From Pseudomonas alkylphenolica (GTDB lineage Bacteria; Pseudomonadota; Gammaproteobacteria; Pseudomonadales; Pseudomonadaceae): a stretch of DNA of 64,000 nt. A model generated the notes under the pieces. It searched no databases. It was not told the DNA's origin and saw nothing but the letters and a program-made list of their open reading frames with translations. Where the stretch lies: positions 62,001 through 126,000 of the forward strand of contig NZ_JADUCM010000014.1 of the NCBI RefSeq assembly GCF_016009175.1, given 5' to 3'. Below, one piece after another: positions 35,436 through 43,104 of the stretch. Position numbers and translations under genes: made by a program. Positions within the stretch are counted from its first letter, which is position 1, and every line of letters begins with the position of its first letter.

Positions 35436-36547
35436 AGCCGGGATTCGGTATCGAGGAAGAGTTCCTGTTGGTGGACCTGGACAGCCTCCAGGTAGTCGCC
35501 GAGCCGTCTGCTGCAGCCCTGAACGTGTGTCGCGAAACGTTCGGCCGGCATTTTTCCCAGGAAATGTTCAAGAGTCAGATCGAACTGGTTTCACCGGTCT
35601 TCTTCACCATTCCCCAGGCGCGCGATTTCTTGCGCAGCCACCGTCAACGGCTGGCATCCAGGCTGGCGCCACATGGCCTGGGCATCTGCGCGGCCGGCAG
35701 CCATCCCTTTGGCGGTTGGCGAGCACAGCAGCCAGCCCCTGGCGAACACTACCATCAGCTTTTCGAAGATCACCGCCACGTAGCCCGGCGCAGCCTGGTG
35801 TGCGGCCTGCACATCCATGTGGGCATAGACCCCGACCATGACCGGATCCCGTTGATCAACCAGTTGCTGCCCTGGTTACCGCTGTTGCTGGTACTCAGTA
35901 CCTCGTCGCCCTTCTGGGAAGGGCAACCCAGCGGTTATCGCAGCTATCGTCGTGTGCTGTGCAACGAATGGCCGCGTATGGGGCTTCCGGAGCCCTTGCT
36001 CGACTGGAATGACTACCAGCGCTATCTGGATCTGCTGCACCGCACCGGGGCGCTCAGGCCGGAGTCCGATTGTTGGTGGCTCATTCGCCCTTCGCGGCGC
36101 TACCCCACTGTGGAATTGCGTATTGCCGATGGTTGCCCGCACCTCGAAGACAGCCTATGTATCGCCGACGTATTCCGGCAAATGGTTGACCACTGCCTGG
36201 AGAGACCGGCATCAAGCGCCCGGCCAACCTGTGAGACGCTCTGGATTACCCAGGAAAATCTCTGGCGTGCCATGCGTGACGGCCGTGACGGCTGTTTCAT
36301 CGACCCGGTGGCGCAGGCGCCGATCTCGGCTCAGGCGTGGCTGCTGCAACTGCAGGCCCGGTTCGCGATCGCGGCGCAGGCGATGGAGTACGCCTTGCGC
36401 ATCCTCACCAGAGGCACCAGTGCTGATCTCCAGTTGGCGGTTTACGAACGCGCCCTGACGCAAGGTTTCACTCAGGAGCATGCGCTGAGCCATGTCGTAA
36501 ACGAGTTGCTGCACACCAGCGCTGCTCTGGACGAAAAAATGGCATGA
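35432..36547 (+). CDS. GCS2-family carboxylate-amine ligase (YbdK-like)
   Basis: 371 residues, starting MKPGFGIEEEFLLVDLDSL, the usual beginning of the glutamate-cysteine ligase 2 family with its Mg/ATP-binding GIEEEF. Later conserved parts are CGLHIHVGID and YPTVELRIADGCPHLEDS. These enzymes join a carboxylate and an amine using ATP. E. coli YbdK has weak glutamate-cysteine ligase activity, and family members make several amide natural products. Four-base overlap with the methyltransferase gene shows tight coupling. The likely job is to form the amide bond of a metabolite also acted on by the oxygenase and methyltransferase; the substrates are unknown. Confidence 0.87.
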   Translation: MKPGFGIEEEFLLVDLDSLQVVAEPSAAALNVCRETFGRHFSQEMFKSQIELVSPVFFTIPQARDFLRSHRQRLASRLAPHGLGICAAGSHPFGGWRAQQPAPGEHYHQLFEDHRHVARRSLVCGLHIHVGIDPDHDRIPLINQLLPWLPLLLVLSTSSPFWEGQPSGYRSYRRVLCNEWPRMGLPEPLLDWNDYQRYLDLLHRTGALRPESDCWWLIRPSRRYPTVELRIADGCPHLEDSLCIADVFRQMVDHCLERPASSARPTCETLWITQENLWRAMRDGRDGCFIDPVAQAPISAQAWLLQLQARFAIAAQAMEYALRILTRGTSADLQLAVYERALTQGFTQEHALSHVVNELLHTSAALDEKMA

Positions 36548-36676
36548 GCCGCTTGTCGGCGCGTCATGCGCCGCAATCGTTTGACAAGGTGTTGTTTTTA
36601 TCCGGCTTCGCTAGATTTCGTTGAACGAGCTTACGGCTCCGATCAGATGACAATGCCCTGAAGCGGAGGATTTTTC

Positions 36677-37225
36677 ATGGTCAGGTCGCAGCCTGTGGAT
36701 GCTCCCTTGCAAACCCTGCTGCTCGAACACAATGAGTGGGTGCCCAATAATCCTCGCCTGCCGGTACTCATTTACATCAAAGCCATTACTGCCAACGGTT
36801 GCGATCCGGCGGTCAATTTCGAAGAAACCTTCAGCAACAATGGCTGGCCGCCGCAATGGCGCTCTGGCGTGTACGACTATCACCACTATCACACCCAAGG
36901 CCATGAAGTGCTGGGTGTCGTCAGCGGCTTTGCTCACCTTATACTGGGCGGCCCGAAGGGCCGGATGCTGGAGGTCAGCGCGGGCGACGTGTTGCTGTTG
37001 CCCGTCGGTACTGGGCACTGCAATGCACAGTGCAGCGATGACTTTCTCGTTGTCGGCGCCTATCCGCCCGGCCAGCATGCCGATACCTGCTGTCAGGCAC
37101 CCAGCCAAGAGCAATTGTCGAGCATTCTCTCTTTGCCGTTTCCAGAACGAGATCCGGTTCAGGGGTTGAATGGTGCAGTGTCCCGATACTGGGGAGTGAC
37201 CTGGCCGCCAATCGTCCATTCTTGA
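36677..37225 (+). CDS. Cupin domain protein
   Basis: 182 residues, with a good ribosome-binding site (GCGGAGG). A cupin core is visible: motif 1 YDYHHYHTQGHEVLGVVSGF with H70, H72 and E77 as likely metal ligands, and motif 2 GDVLLLPVGTGHCN with H114. A metal-binding dioxygenase, isomerase or sensor role is possible. It lies 129 bp after the ligase gene in the same direction and may share the cluster. Pro/Cys-containing text around 135-150 (PPGQHADTCCQAPS) is unusual. Function unknown. Confidence 0.75.
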   Translation: MVRSQPVDAPLQTLLLEHNEWVPNNPRLPVLIYIKAITANGCDPAVNFEETFSNNGWPPQWRSGVYDYHHYHTQGHEVLGVVSGFAHLILGGPKGRMLEVSAGDVLLLPVGTGHCNAQCSDDFLVVGAYPPGQHADTCCQAPSQEQLSSILSLPFPERDPVQGLNGAVSRYWGVTWPPIVHS

Positions 37226-37237
37226 GCGGCAATAGCC

Positions 37238-37666
37238 TCACATCAGGCAATAGAAGTCACTGAGCTCTGCGACGATCTCACGCTTGGCGTCGTACAGCCT
37301 GGCCTCGGGGGTCAAGGCCATCGACCGGGCCTCCAGCACATAGTGCTGGCCCGCCTGGAAATGGTCATAGCGCAGGGTCAGGTAGCAGACCCGTTCCGTC
37401 GGGCCGCCCATCTCGCCATTGCCGCCACCACCGCCGCCACCTGTTTCGTAATCGAACCGCACCATCAGCTCATGGCTGCCCGGGGAGACCTGGAAAAACC
37501 GCCCGTCGCGCAGGCGCTGTTTGTCCAGACGCTCGGCCAACAGCAGCCTGTCATTGGGGAACGGCATCGACAAATCGACCCAGGCCATCTGTGGATTAGC
37601 GACGGGCATAGGCGCCTGGCAACCTGCAACAACACTGGCTGCAAGCAATAACATCATCCTGCGCAT
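37238..37666 (-). CDS. Hypothetical lipoprotein
   Basis: 142 residues. The signal has a lipobox VVAGC with C16 as the lipidation site, so it is an outer- or inner-membrane lipoprotein facing the periplasm. A Gly-rich loop (TGGGGGGGNGEMGG) interrupts the middle. The beginning of the mature part (PMAWVDLS-like, AWVDLSMPFPNDRLLLAERL) resembles small Pseudomonas envelope lipoproteins of unknown role. It ends 12 bp past the convergent cupin gene. Confidence 0.75.
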   Translation of the reverse strand: MRRMMLLLAASVVAGCQAPMPVANPQMAWVDLSMPFPNDRLLLAERLDKQRLRDGRFFQVSPGSHELMVRFDYETGGGGGGGNGEMGGPTERVCYLTLRYDHFQAGQHYVLEARSMALTPEARLYDAKREIVAELSDFYCLM

Positions 37667-37797
37667 GATAAATGCCCCTGGGGACTGTTTATTCAGAATA
37701 GCGCCGACCGACCACGTCGGCCGCCCTCCCTCCAGCTATGCTCACACAGCACGCGGTGAAAGCCGCTTTTGGCGTTCCCGGAAAAAGAGGGCCCAGG

Positions 37798-39354
37798 ATG
37801 CGACACAGGCTGTTGCCCATAAATTTGCGCGGGCTGATTTTCTTCGTCGTCATACTGTCTGTACTGGCCACCCTCGCCAATGGCCTGATCGTCGCCTATC
37901 GCATTCAGCGCGACGCATTGATCCACTCGACGCTGGACGCCAACAGCGCTTATGCGGCGAAAGTGGCGTCCAGCATTGGTGACTTTCTGCTGGCTGCGCA
38001 AAGTCGGCTGAAATTCAGCGCCGAGGTCTTGTCGGCCCATTGGGACGACCCTGCCGTCATTCGCGCCGAGGCCATGCGTTTGCAGGCCCAGGATGCGGAT
38101 TTCAATTCGATCGTGATTGTCGATGACAAAGGCAAGGTCATTCAGGCCTACCCCGATACCCTGCAGATTGTGGGTTCCACGGTGCGCCCCGATGGGCTCC
38201 AGTTCGTTCTTGCCAAGCAGCGGCCCTTGATCAGCGGCGCCTACGTGTCTGTAGGCGGTAATCAGGTAGTGGCCATTTCGCAGCCCATATTCAACGCGTC
38301 CGGGCAGTTTCTGGGGGCAATTGCCGGCTCCGTCTATTTGCTCAAGCAAAGCACGCTCTACAGCGTTATCAGCAACCACTTCCATCAAGAGGGCACATCG
38401 GCCTGGGTGACCGATGGTGATCGGCGCCTGCTGTACCACCCGGACCAGAAGCGCATTGGTCAGGAGGCAAACGGGAATGCCGCGGTGGCGGTGGCCCTGC
38501 AAGGCAGCAGCGGTTCAATGCAGCTAAACACTGATACCGGCGACTCAATGCTGACGGGCTACGCGCCGGTTCCCCTGGCAAACTGGGCGGTAGTGGTACA
38601 GCTACCGGCCGACCGCGCGCTGGCCACGCTAGGGCAACTGCTCAAAGAAGTGTTCCAGGGCATGATCCCCGCCGGCATCATCGGCTTTGGCCTGGTATTC
38701 GCGGCTGCAGCGCTGATTGCGAGGCCTTTGCGTCAACTGTCGGCCATTGCCCGGCAGTTGTCGACGACGGACACCATCACCCAACTGCAACGGGTTCACG
38801 CCTGGTACCACGAAGCGTCATCGATTCGCCAGGCCATGCTCACCGGCGTGCAGCTGTTGCAGCAAAAGCTTGGGCAGCTCGCCCAGGAAGCGCAAAGTGA
38901 TCCGCTGACAGGCCTGGCCAATCGTCGGGCAATGACCGACGTGCTGGAGTTGCTCGAACACGCCGAGCAACCCTATTCGCTGCTGCTTCTGGATATAGAC
39001 CACTTCAAGCGCGTCAACGACTCCTTTGGGCACGATGCTGGCGACAGCGCCCTGCAGTTCATCAGCGAAATTCTCAAGCGAAACTCCAGAGCCGGTGATC
39101 TGGCATGTCGCTACGGTGGCGAAGAATTCGTTCTGGTCTTGCCCAGCACATCCAAGGAGGTGGCCATTGCCATCGCTGAGCGTATTCGCGAAACCGTCGC
39201 GGCCAGTGAGGTGCCCATCGTGGGGGAACTGACCCTTTCCGCCGGGGTTGCCTGCAGGGGCACGGAGGCTTCAACCCCGGAATTTGTACTCAGGCAGGCA
39301 GACGCATGCCTCTATCGAGCCAAAAGTGAAGGACGCAACCGGGTGATTTCATAA
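37798..39354 (+). CDS. Membrane diguanylate cyclase (dCACHE-GGDEF)
   Basis: 518 residues from the ATG at 37798 (MRHRLLPINLRGLIFFVVIL). Two membrane helices (~12-34 and ~285-307) flank a periplasmic dCACHE sensor domain. A short HAMP-like RPLRQLSAIARQL segment leads to the GGDEF domain with active-site GGEEF. Five residues before it is RAGD, the product-inhibition I-site. It should make cyclic-di-GMP in response to a periplasmic signal. Since CdrA-type adhesins are c-di-GMP-controlled in P. aeruginosa, a link to the adhesin upstream is a reasonable guess. An in-frame earlier start at 37738 is less likely. Confidence 0.9.
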   Translation: MRHRLLPINLRGLIFFVVILSVLATLANGLIVAYRIQRDALIHSTLDANSAYAAKVASSIGDFLLAAQSRLKFSAEVLSAHWDDPAVIRAEAMRLQAQDADFNSIVIVDDKGKVIQAYPDTLQIVGSTVRPDGLQFVLAKQRPLISGAYVSVGGNQVVAISQPIFNASGQFLGAIAGSVYLLKQSTLYSVISNHFHQEGTSAWVTDGDRRLLYHPDQKRIGQEANGNAAVAVALQGSSGSMQLNTDTGDSMLTGYAPVPLANWAVVVQLPADRALATLGQLLKEVFQGMIPAGIIGFGLVFAAAALIARPLRQLSAIARQLSTTDTITQLQRVHAWYHEASSIRQAMLTGVQLLQQKLGQLAQEAQSDPLTGLANRRAMTDVLELLEHAEQPYSLLLLDIDHFKRVNDSFGHDAGDSALQFISEILKRNSRAGDLACRYGGEEFVLVLPSTSKEVAIAIAERIRETVAASEVPIVGELTLSAGVACRGTEASTPEFVLRQADACLYRAKSEGRNRVIS

Positions 39355-39457
39355 CCCGGCCGCTCGTCAATCGCACTGAACGCACGGGGTTTCCCGAGGG
39401 TCGCACGATAAGGGTGCCCTGCCCTGCGATCAAGGAAACCGTGATGAGGAAGGCAGC

Positions 39458-40252
39458 GTGAGCGAGATCCGCACCGGCGAACGCGTCACCGAACCCGGTG
39501 TCGGCCCGGCCACCACGGTTCAGCGTTTGAACGTGCTGACAATCAACGTGCACAAGGGCTTCACCCTGTTCAACCGGCGTTTCATCCTGCCGGAGCTGCG
39601 TGAAGCGGTGCGCGCCACCGGGGCCGACCTGGTGTTCCTGCAGGAGGTGCATGGCAGCCACCAGGGCCATGCCCGGCGCCACGCAGCCTGGCCGCAGGCG
39701 CCGCAGTACGAATTCCTCGCCGACAGCATGTGGCCGCAATTCGCTTATGGGCGTAATGCGGTGTATCCCCATGGCGACCACGGCAACGCGCTGTTGTCCA
39801 AATTCCCCATCGTTGAACACCGCAACCTCGATGTCTCGATCCATGGCAACGAGCAACGTGGTTTGCTGCATTGCCGCCTGGACGTCCCGGGGCATGAACA
39901 GGTGCATGCGGTCTGCGTGCACCTGGGGTTACGCGAGGCGCACCGGCAACGCCAGGTGCGTTTGCTGCTCGACCTGCTGGACAGCCTGCCTGCCAAGGTC
40001 CCCGTTATCGTCGCAGGCGATTTCAACGATTGGCGCCTGAAGGCCGACACCGTGCTCAGTCAACGCCTGGTGGAAGCCTTCGGTGAGCACATCGGCACGC
40101 CGGCGCGCAGCTTTCCGGCGCGCCTGCCACTGCTGCGCCTGGACCGCATCTACCTGCGCAATGCGATGCCGCTTAACGCCCAGGTGCTGTCCAGTTATCC
40201 CTGGTCGCACCTGTCCGACCATGTCCCACTGGCTGCGGAGATCAACCTGTGA
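39458..40252 (+). CDS. ybhP: Endonuclease/exonuclease/phosphatase family protein (YbhP-like)
   Basis: 264 residues, with a GTG start at 39458 and GAGGAAGG upstream. EEP fold motifs are visible: LNVLTINVHKGF (first strand), VFLQEVHGS (metal-binding Glu), VIVAGDFNDWR and the final WSHLSDHVPL (catalytic Asp-His). It leads a three-gene overlapping set (ybhP-clsB-ybhN) conserved with E. coli. The substrate may be a lipid head group or phosphodiester, by analogy with EEP phosphatases and the cardiolipin synthase next to it; this is not proven. Confidence 0.88.
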   Translation: MSEIRTGERVTEPGVGPATTVQRLNVLTINVHKGFTLFNRRFILPELREAVRATGADLVFLQEVHGSHQGHARRHAAWPQAPQYEFLADSMWPQFAYGRNAVYPHGDHGNALLSKFPIVEHRNLDVSIHGNEQRGLLHCRLDVPGHEQVHAVCVHLGLREAHRQRQVRLLLDLLDSLPAKVPVIVAGDFNDWRLKADTVLSQRLVEAFGEHIGTPARSFPARLPLLRLDRIYLRNAMPLNAQVLSSYPWSHLSDHVPLAAEINL

Positions 40253-41451
40253 ACAGGCCTTGGGTAGACGGCAACCGCGTCGCGCTGCTGATCAACGGCG
40301 AGCAATACTACCCCCGGGTGTTCGAGGCCATGGCCCAGGCGCGCGAGGAAATCCTCCTGGAGACCTTCATCATCTACGACGACAAGGTCGGTCGACAGCT
40401 GCAGCAGGTACTTGTCGACGCCGCGCGCCGGGGCGTGCGGGTGGAAATGGTCGCCGATGGCTATGGCACGGCCGATTTGCCGGACGCGTACATCGCGGCA
40501 ATGACCGAAGCCGGCATCCGCTTTCACGCGTTCGACCCGCAACCGCGTCTGGCCGGCATGCGCACCAACCTGTTCCGCCGCCTTCACCGCAAGATCGTGG
40601 TGATCGACGGTCAACTGGCCTTTATTGGCGGGATCAACTACAGCGCCGATCATCTGGGGGATTACGGTCCCATGGCCAAGCAGGACTATGCGGTGGAAGT
40701 AGAAGGCCCGGTAGTCGCGCAGGTGCATGCGGTGAGCCGCCGGCTGATGGCGCCGGTGCTCGACCCGCCCAGCCAGGTGCGCCCGGCCACTGAACCGGCC
40801 GGGGCGGCCAGTGCGGTACTGGTCGAGCGCGACAACGGCCGCCGCCATGCCGACATCGAAGTACGTTATCTGCAGGCGTTTCGTGCCGCGCGCCAGCGCA
40901 TCGTCGTGGCCAACGCCTATTTCTTTCCCGGTTACCGGCTGTTGCGCGAGCTGCGCAATGCCGCGCGGCGTGGTGTGGACGTCACGCTGATTCTGCAGGG
41001 ACAGCCGGATTTGCGCTGGGTGCGCGCGTTGTCCCGCTTGCTGTACAACTACCTGCTGCGCGACGGCGTGCGCATTCACGAATACTGCCAACGGCCGCTG
41101 CACGGCAAAGTGGCCCTGGTCGACGATGAATGGTCGACGGTGGGTTCAAGCAACCTCGACCCGTTGAGCCTGTCGTTCAACCTGGAAGCCAACCTGCTGA
41201 TTCGTGATCGCCCCTTCAATCAGCAACTCTATGAGCACCTTGATTCGCTCGCGAACGAGCAATGCAAGGCCGTGACCCTGGAGCGCATGATTCGCGGCTA
41301 CTGGTGGAGGGCACCGCTGATCTTCTTGTGTTTCCACCTCATACGGCATTTTCCGCGTATTGCCGGCTGGCTCCCGGCTCACCGCCAGCGGCTGTGCTCG
41401 TTGCAGCCCGACATCGAAACGCAGGGCGATCTGCACGAGGGCAAACCCTGA
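40249..41451 (+). CDS. clsB: Cardiolipin synthase B (ClsB/YbhO)
   Basis: 400 residues, phospholipase D superfamily. The two HKD motifs are HRKIVVIDGQLAFIGGIN (~120) and HGKVALVDDEWSTVGSSNLD (~285). ClsB in E. coli uses two phosphatidylglycerols, or PG plus PE, to make cardiolipin at the inner membrane. The GTG start overlaps the ybhP stop by four bases. The C-terminus has a hydrophobic patch (WWRAPLIFLCFHLI) that could anchor it. The neighbours ybhP and ybhN are the same as in E. coli. Confidence 0.93.
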   Translation: MNRPWVDGNRVALLINGEQYYPRVFEAMAQAREEILLETFIIYDDKVGRQLQQVLVDAARRGVRVEMVADGYGTADLPDAYIAAMTEAGIRFHAFDPQPRLAGMRTNLFRRLHRKIVVIDGQLAFIGGINYSADHLGDYGPMAKQDYAVEVEGPVVAQVHAVSRRLMAPVLDPPSQVRPATEPAGAASAVLVERDNGRRHADIEVRYLQAFRAARQRIVVANAYFFPGYRLLRELRNAARRGVDVTLILQGQPDLRWVRALSRLLYNYLLRDGVRIHEYCQRPLHGKVALVDDEWSTVGSSNLDPLSLSFNLEANLLIRDRPFNQQLYEHLDSLANEQCKAVTLERMIRGYWWRAPLIFLCFHLIRHFPRIAGWLPAHRQRLCSLQPDIETQGDLHEGKP

Positions 41452-42389
41452 TGGCGCACAAACCCTGGCACACCTGGGCCAAGCGCTTGCTGACCTTGCT
41501 GTTCGTCGTACTGATCCCGGCACTGCTGTACATGCTGGTGCGCAACCTTGACTGGAACGAAGTGCGCCAGTCGCTGGTCGCCTACACACCAGGCACCCTG
41601 GCCATCGGCCTGGGCCTGGCGCTGTGCAGCTACCTGACGTTTGCCAGCTACGACCTGCTGGCCCGGGCCTACACCGGCCACCACCTGCCGGCGCGCCAGG
41701 TGCTGCCGGTGGCGTTCGTCTGTTATGCCTTCAACCTGAATTTCACCACCTGGGTCGGCGGTGTGGCCTTGCGCTACCGGCTGTACGGCCGGCTGGGCCT
41801 GGATACCGCAACCATCACCCGGATCCTGACCCTGGGCTTGCTGACCAACTGGATGGGCTACCTGCTGCTGGCCGGTACGGTATTCGCCCTGCGCCTGGTC
41901 AAGGTGCCGGAGCGCTGGGCCGTGGGCGCGACCGGGTTGCAGATGATCGGCGTGCTGATGCTCGTCATCGCCCTGGCGTATCTATTGGCCTGTGGTTTTG
42001 CCAAACGCCGCACCTGGCACGTGCGCGACCATGAAATCACCCTGCCCTCGCTACGCCTGGCACTCTGCCAGGTGGCGCTGGGCGCCAGCAACTGGGCCTT
42101 GATGGCGGCGCTGATTTACTGGCTGCTGCCGGGCGACCTGTTCTACCCGTCGATACTCGGTGTGTTGCTGATCAGTTGTGTGGCGGGTGTAGTCGCGCAC
42201 ATTCCTGCCGGGCTGGGGGTGCTTGAAGCAGTGTTCCTTGCCCTGCTCCACGGCCAGCTCGGCCAGGGCAGCCTGATCGCGGCGCTGCTGGGGTATCGCA
42301 CGCTTTACTACCTGATGCCCTTGGTGCTCGCGTTGGTCACTTACCTGGTGCTGGAAAAACGCGCCCGTGCGATGCGCAACACCGCCTAG
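41451..42389 (+). CDS. ybhN: YbhN-like membrane protein (lysylphosphatidylglycerol synthase TM family)
   Basis: 312 residues with about eight membrane helices, matching the UPF0104/LPG-synthase transmembrane family. Conserved segments include NLNFTTWVGGVALRYRLYGRLG and PAGLGVLEAVFLALL. The ATG at 41451 overlaps the clsB stop. The family flips or modifies phospholipids in some members, which suits its place beside cardiolipin synthase; the function of YbhN itself is not settled. Its last codons (AACACCGCCTAG) are copied into the REP repeat array that follows. Confidence 0.9.
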   Translation: MAHKPWHTWAKRLLTLLFVVLIPALLYMLVRNLDWNEVRQSLVAYTPGTLAIGLGLALCSYLTFASYDLLARAYTGHHLPARQVLPVAFVCYAFNLNFTTWVGGVALRYRLYGRLGLDTATITRILTLGLLTNWMGYLLLAGTVFALRLVKVPERWAVGATGLQMIGVLMLVIALAYLLACGFAKRRTWHVRDHEITLPSLRLALCQVALGASNWALMAALIYWLLPGDLFYPSILGVLLISCVAGVVAHIPAGLGVLEAVFLALLHGQLGQGSLIAALLGYRTLYYLMPLVLALVTYLVLEKRARAMRNTA

Positions 42390-42742
42390 CCGCCGCGATG
42401 TACCTATAGCGACCGCGTCTTCGTTCTTCGCGGGCAAGCCTCGCTCCTACAATCTCATGGCGAAATCGGTTCATCGGCCGAGAAGCAACACCGCCTAGCC
42501 CAAATCTGTAGGAGCCAGGCTTGCCGGCGAAACAGGCGCCGCGATGTACCTATAGCGACCGCGCCTTCGTTCTTCGCGGGCAAGCCTCGCTCCTACAACC
42601 TCATGGCGAAATCGGTTCATCGGCCGAGAAGCAACACCGCCTAGCCCGAACCTGTAGGAGCCAGGCTTGCCGGCGAAACAGCCGCCGCGATGTACCTATA
42701 GCGACCGCGTCTTCGTTCTTCGCGGGCAAGCCTCGCTCCTAC
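42376..42742. repeat. REP array with ~146-bp tandem duplication, fills the ybhN-metallothionein gap
   Basis: Three inverted REP arms (CGCGGGCAAGCCTCGCTCCTAC) alternate with two direct arms (GTAGGAGCCAGGCTTGCCGGCG). The blocks are near-identical with a 146-bp period. Each block carries GCAACACCGCCTAGCC, the last codons and stop of ybhN, at 42376, 42485 and 42631. The first step is 109 bp because one REP arm is missing there. The array arose by tandem duplication that included the ybhN end. No gene lies in the gap 42390-42746. Confidence 0.9.
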
Positions 42743-42746
42743 AGTT

Positions 42747-42977
42747 TCAAGGCGAAATCGGGTCACTGGCCGGAAAGGTCTCTTCCAGTGCGTTGTCGAC
42801 GTGATGTTCGCTTGGCCGCATCGCCGTGCCACAGTTGCAATCGCTCATCCGGCACGGTTCACCGCTCTTGTGCCCGGACGCGCAGGCTTCGCAGCAATAG
42901 GCCTGGCCGCCCTGCATCAAGGCATTCTGATCCACCACGCATGAACATTCGGGGCAGGCACAGCGTTGTTCGTTCAT
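42747..42977 (-). CDS. Bacterial metallothionein
   Basis: 76 residues. The Cys pattern fits SmtA/PmtA-type metallothioneins: CACPECSC (6-13), GQAYCCEACASGHKSGEPC, then CNCG, with a His in SGHKS. These proteins bind Zn, Cd or Cu in clusters. The tail (EEHHVDNALEETFPASDPIS-like) is the acidic extension seen in pseudomonad members. The gene is isolated, bounded by the REP array and the divergent ligD gene. Confidence 0.9.
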   Translation of the reverse strand: MNEQRCACPECSCVVDQNALMQGGQAYCCEACASGHKSGEPCRMSDCNCGTAMRPSEHHVDNALEETFPASDPISP

Positions 42978-43104
42978 GGTCGTTTCCTCACCTATTCATG
43001 TGGCTCACATCCGGTCGACCATCGCCTACCAACAAAAGTTTGAACTCATTTCCCTGCGCATCCCTCCCAAGGCTATAGACCTGTGTAACGTCCCGGAGCC
43101 GGCC

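Noticed and set aside
42390..42746. CRISPR-like regular repeats
   Set aside because: The repeats are REP elements in a ~146-bp tandem duplication, without short uniform repeats and unique spacers, and no cas genes are present.
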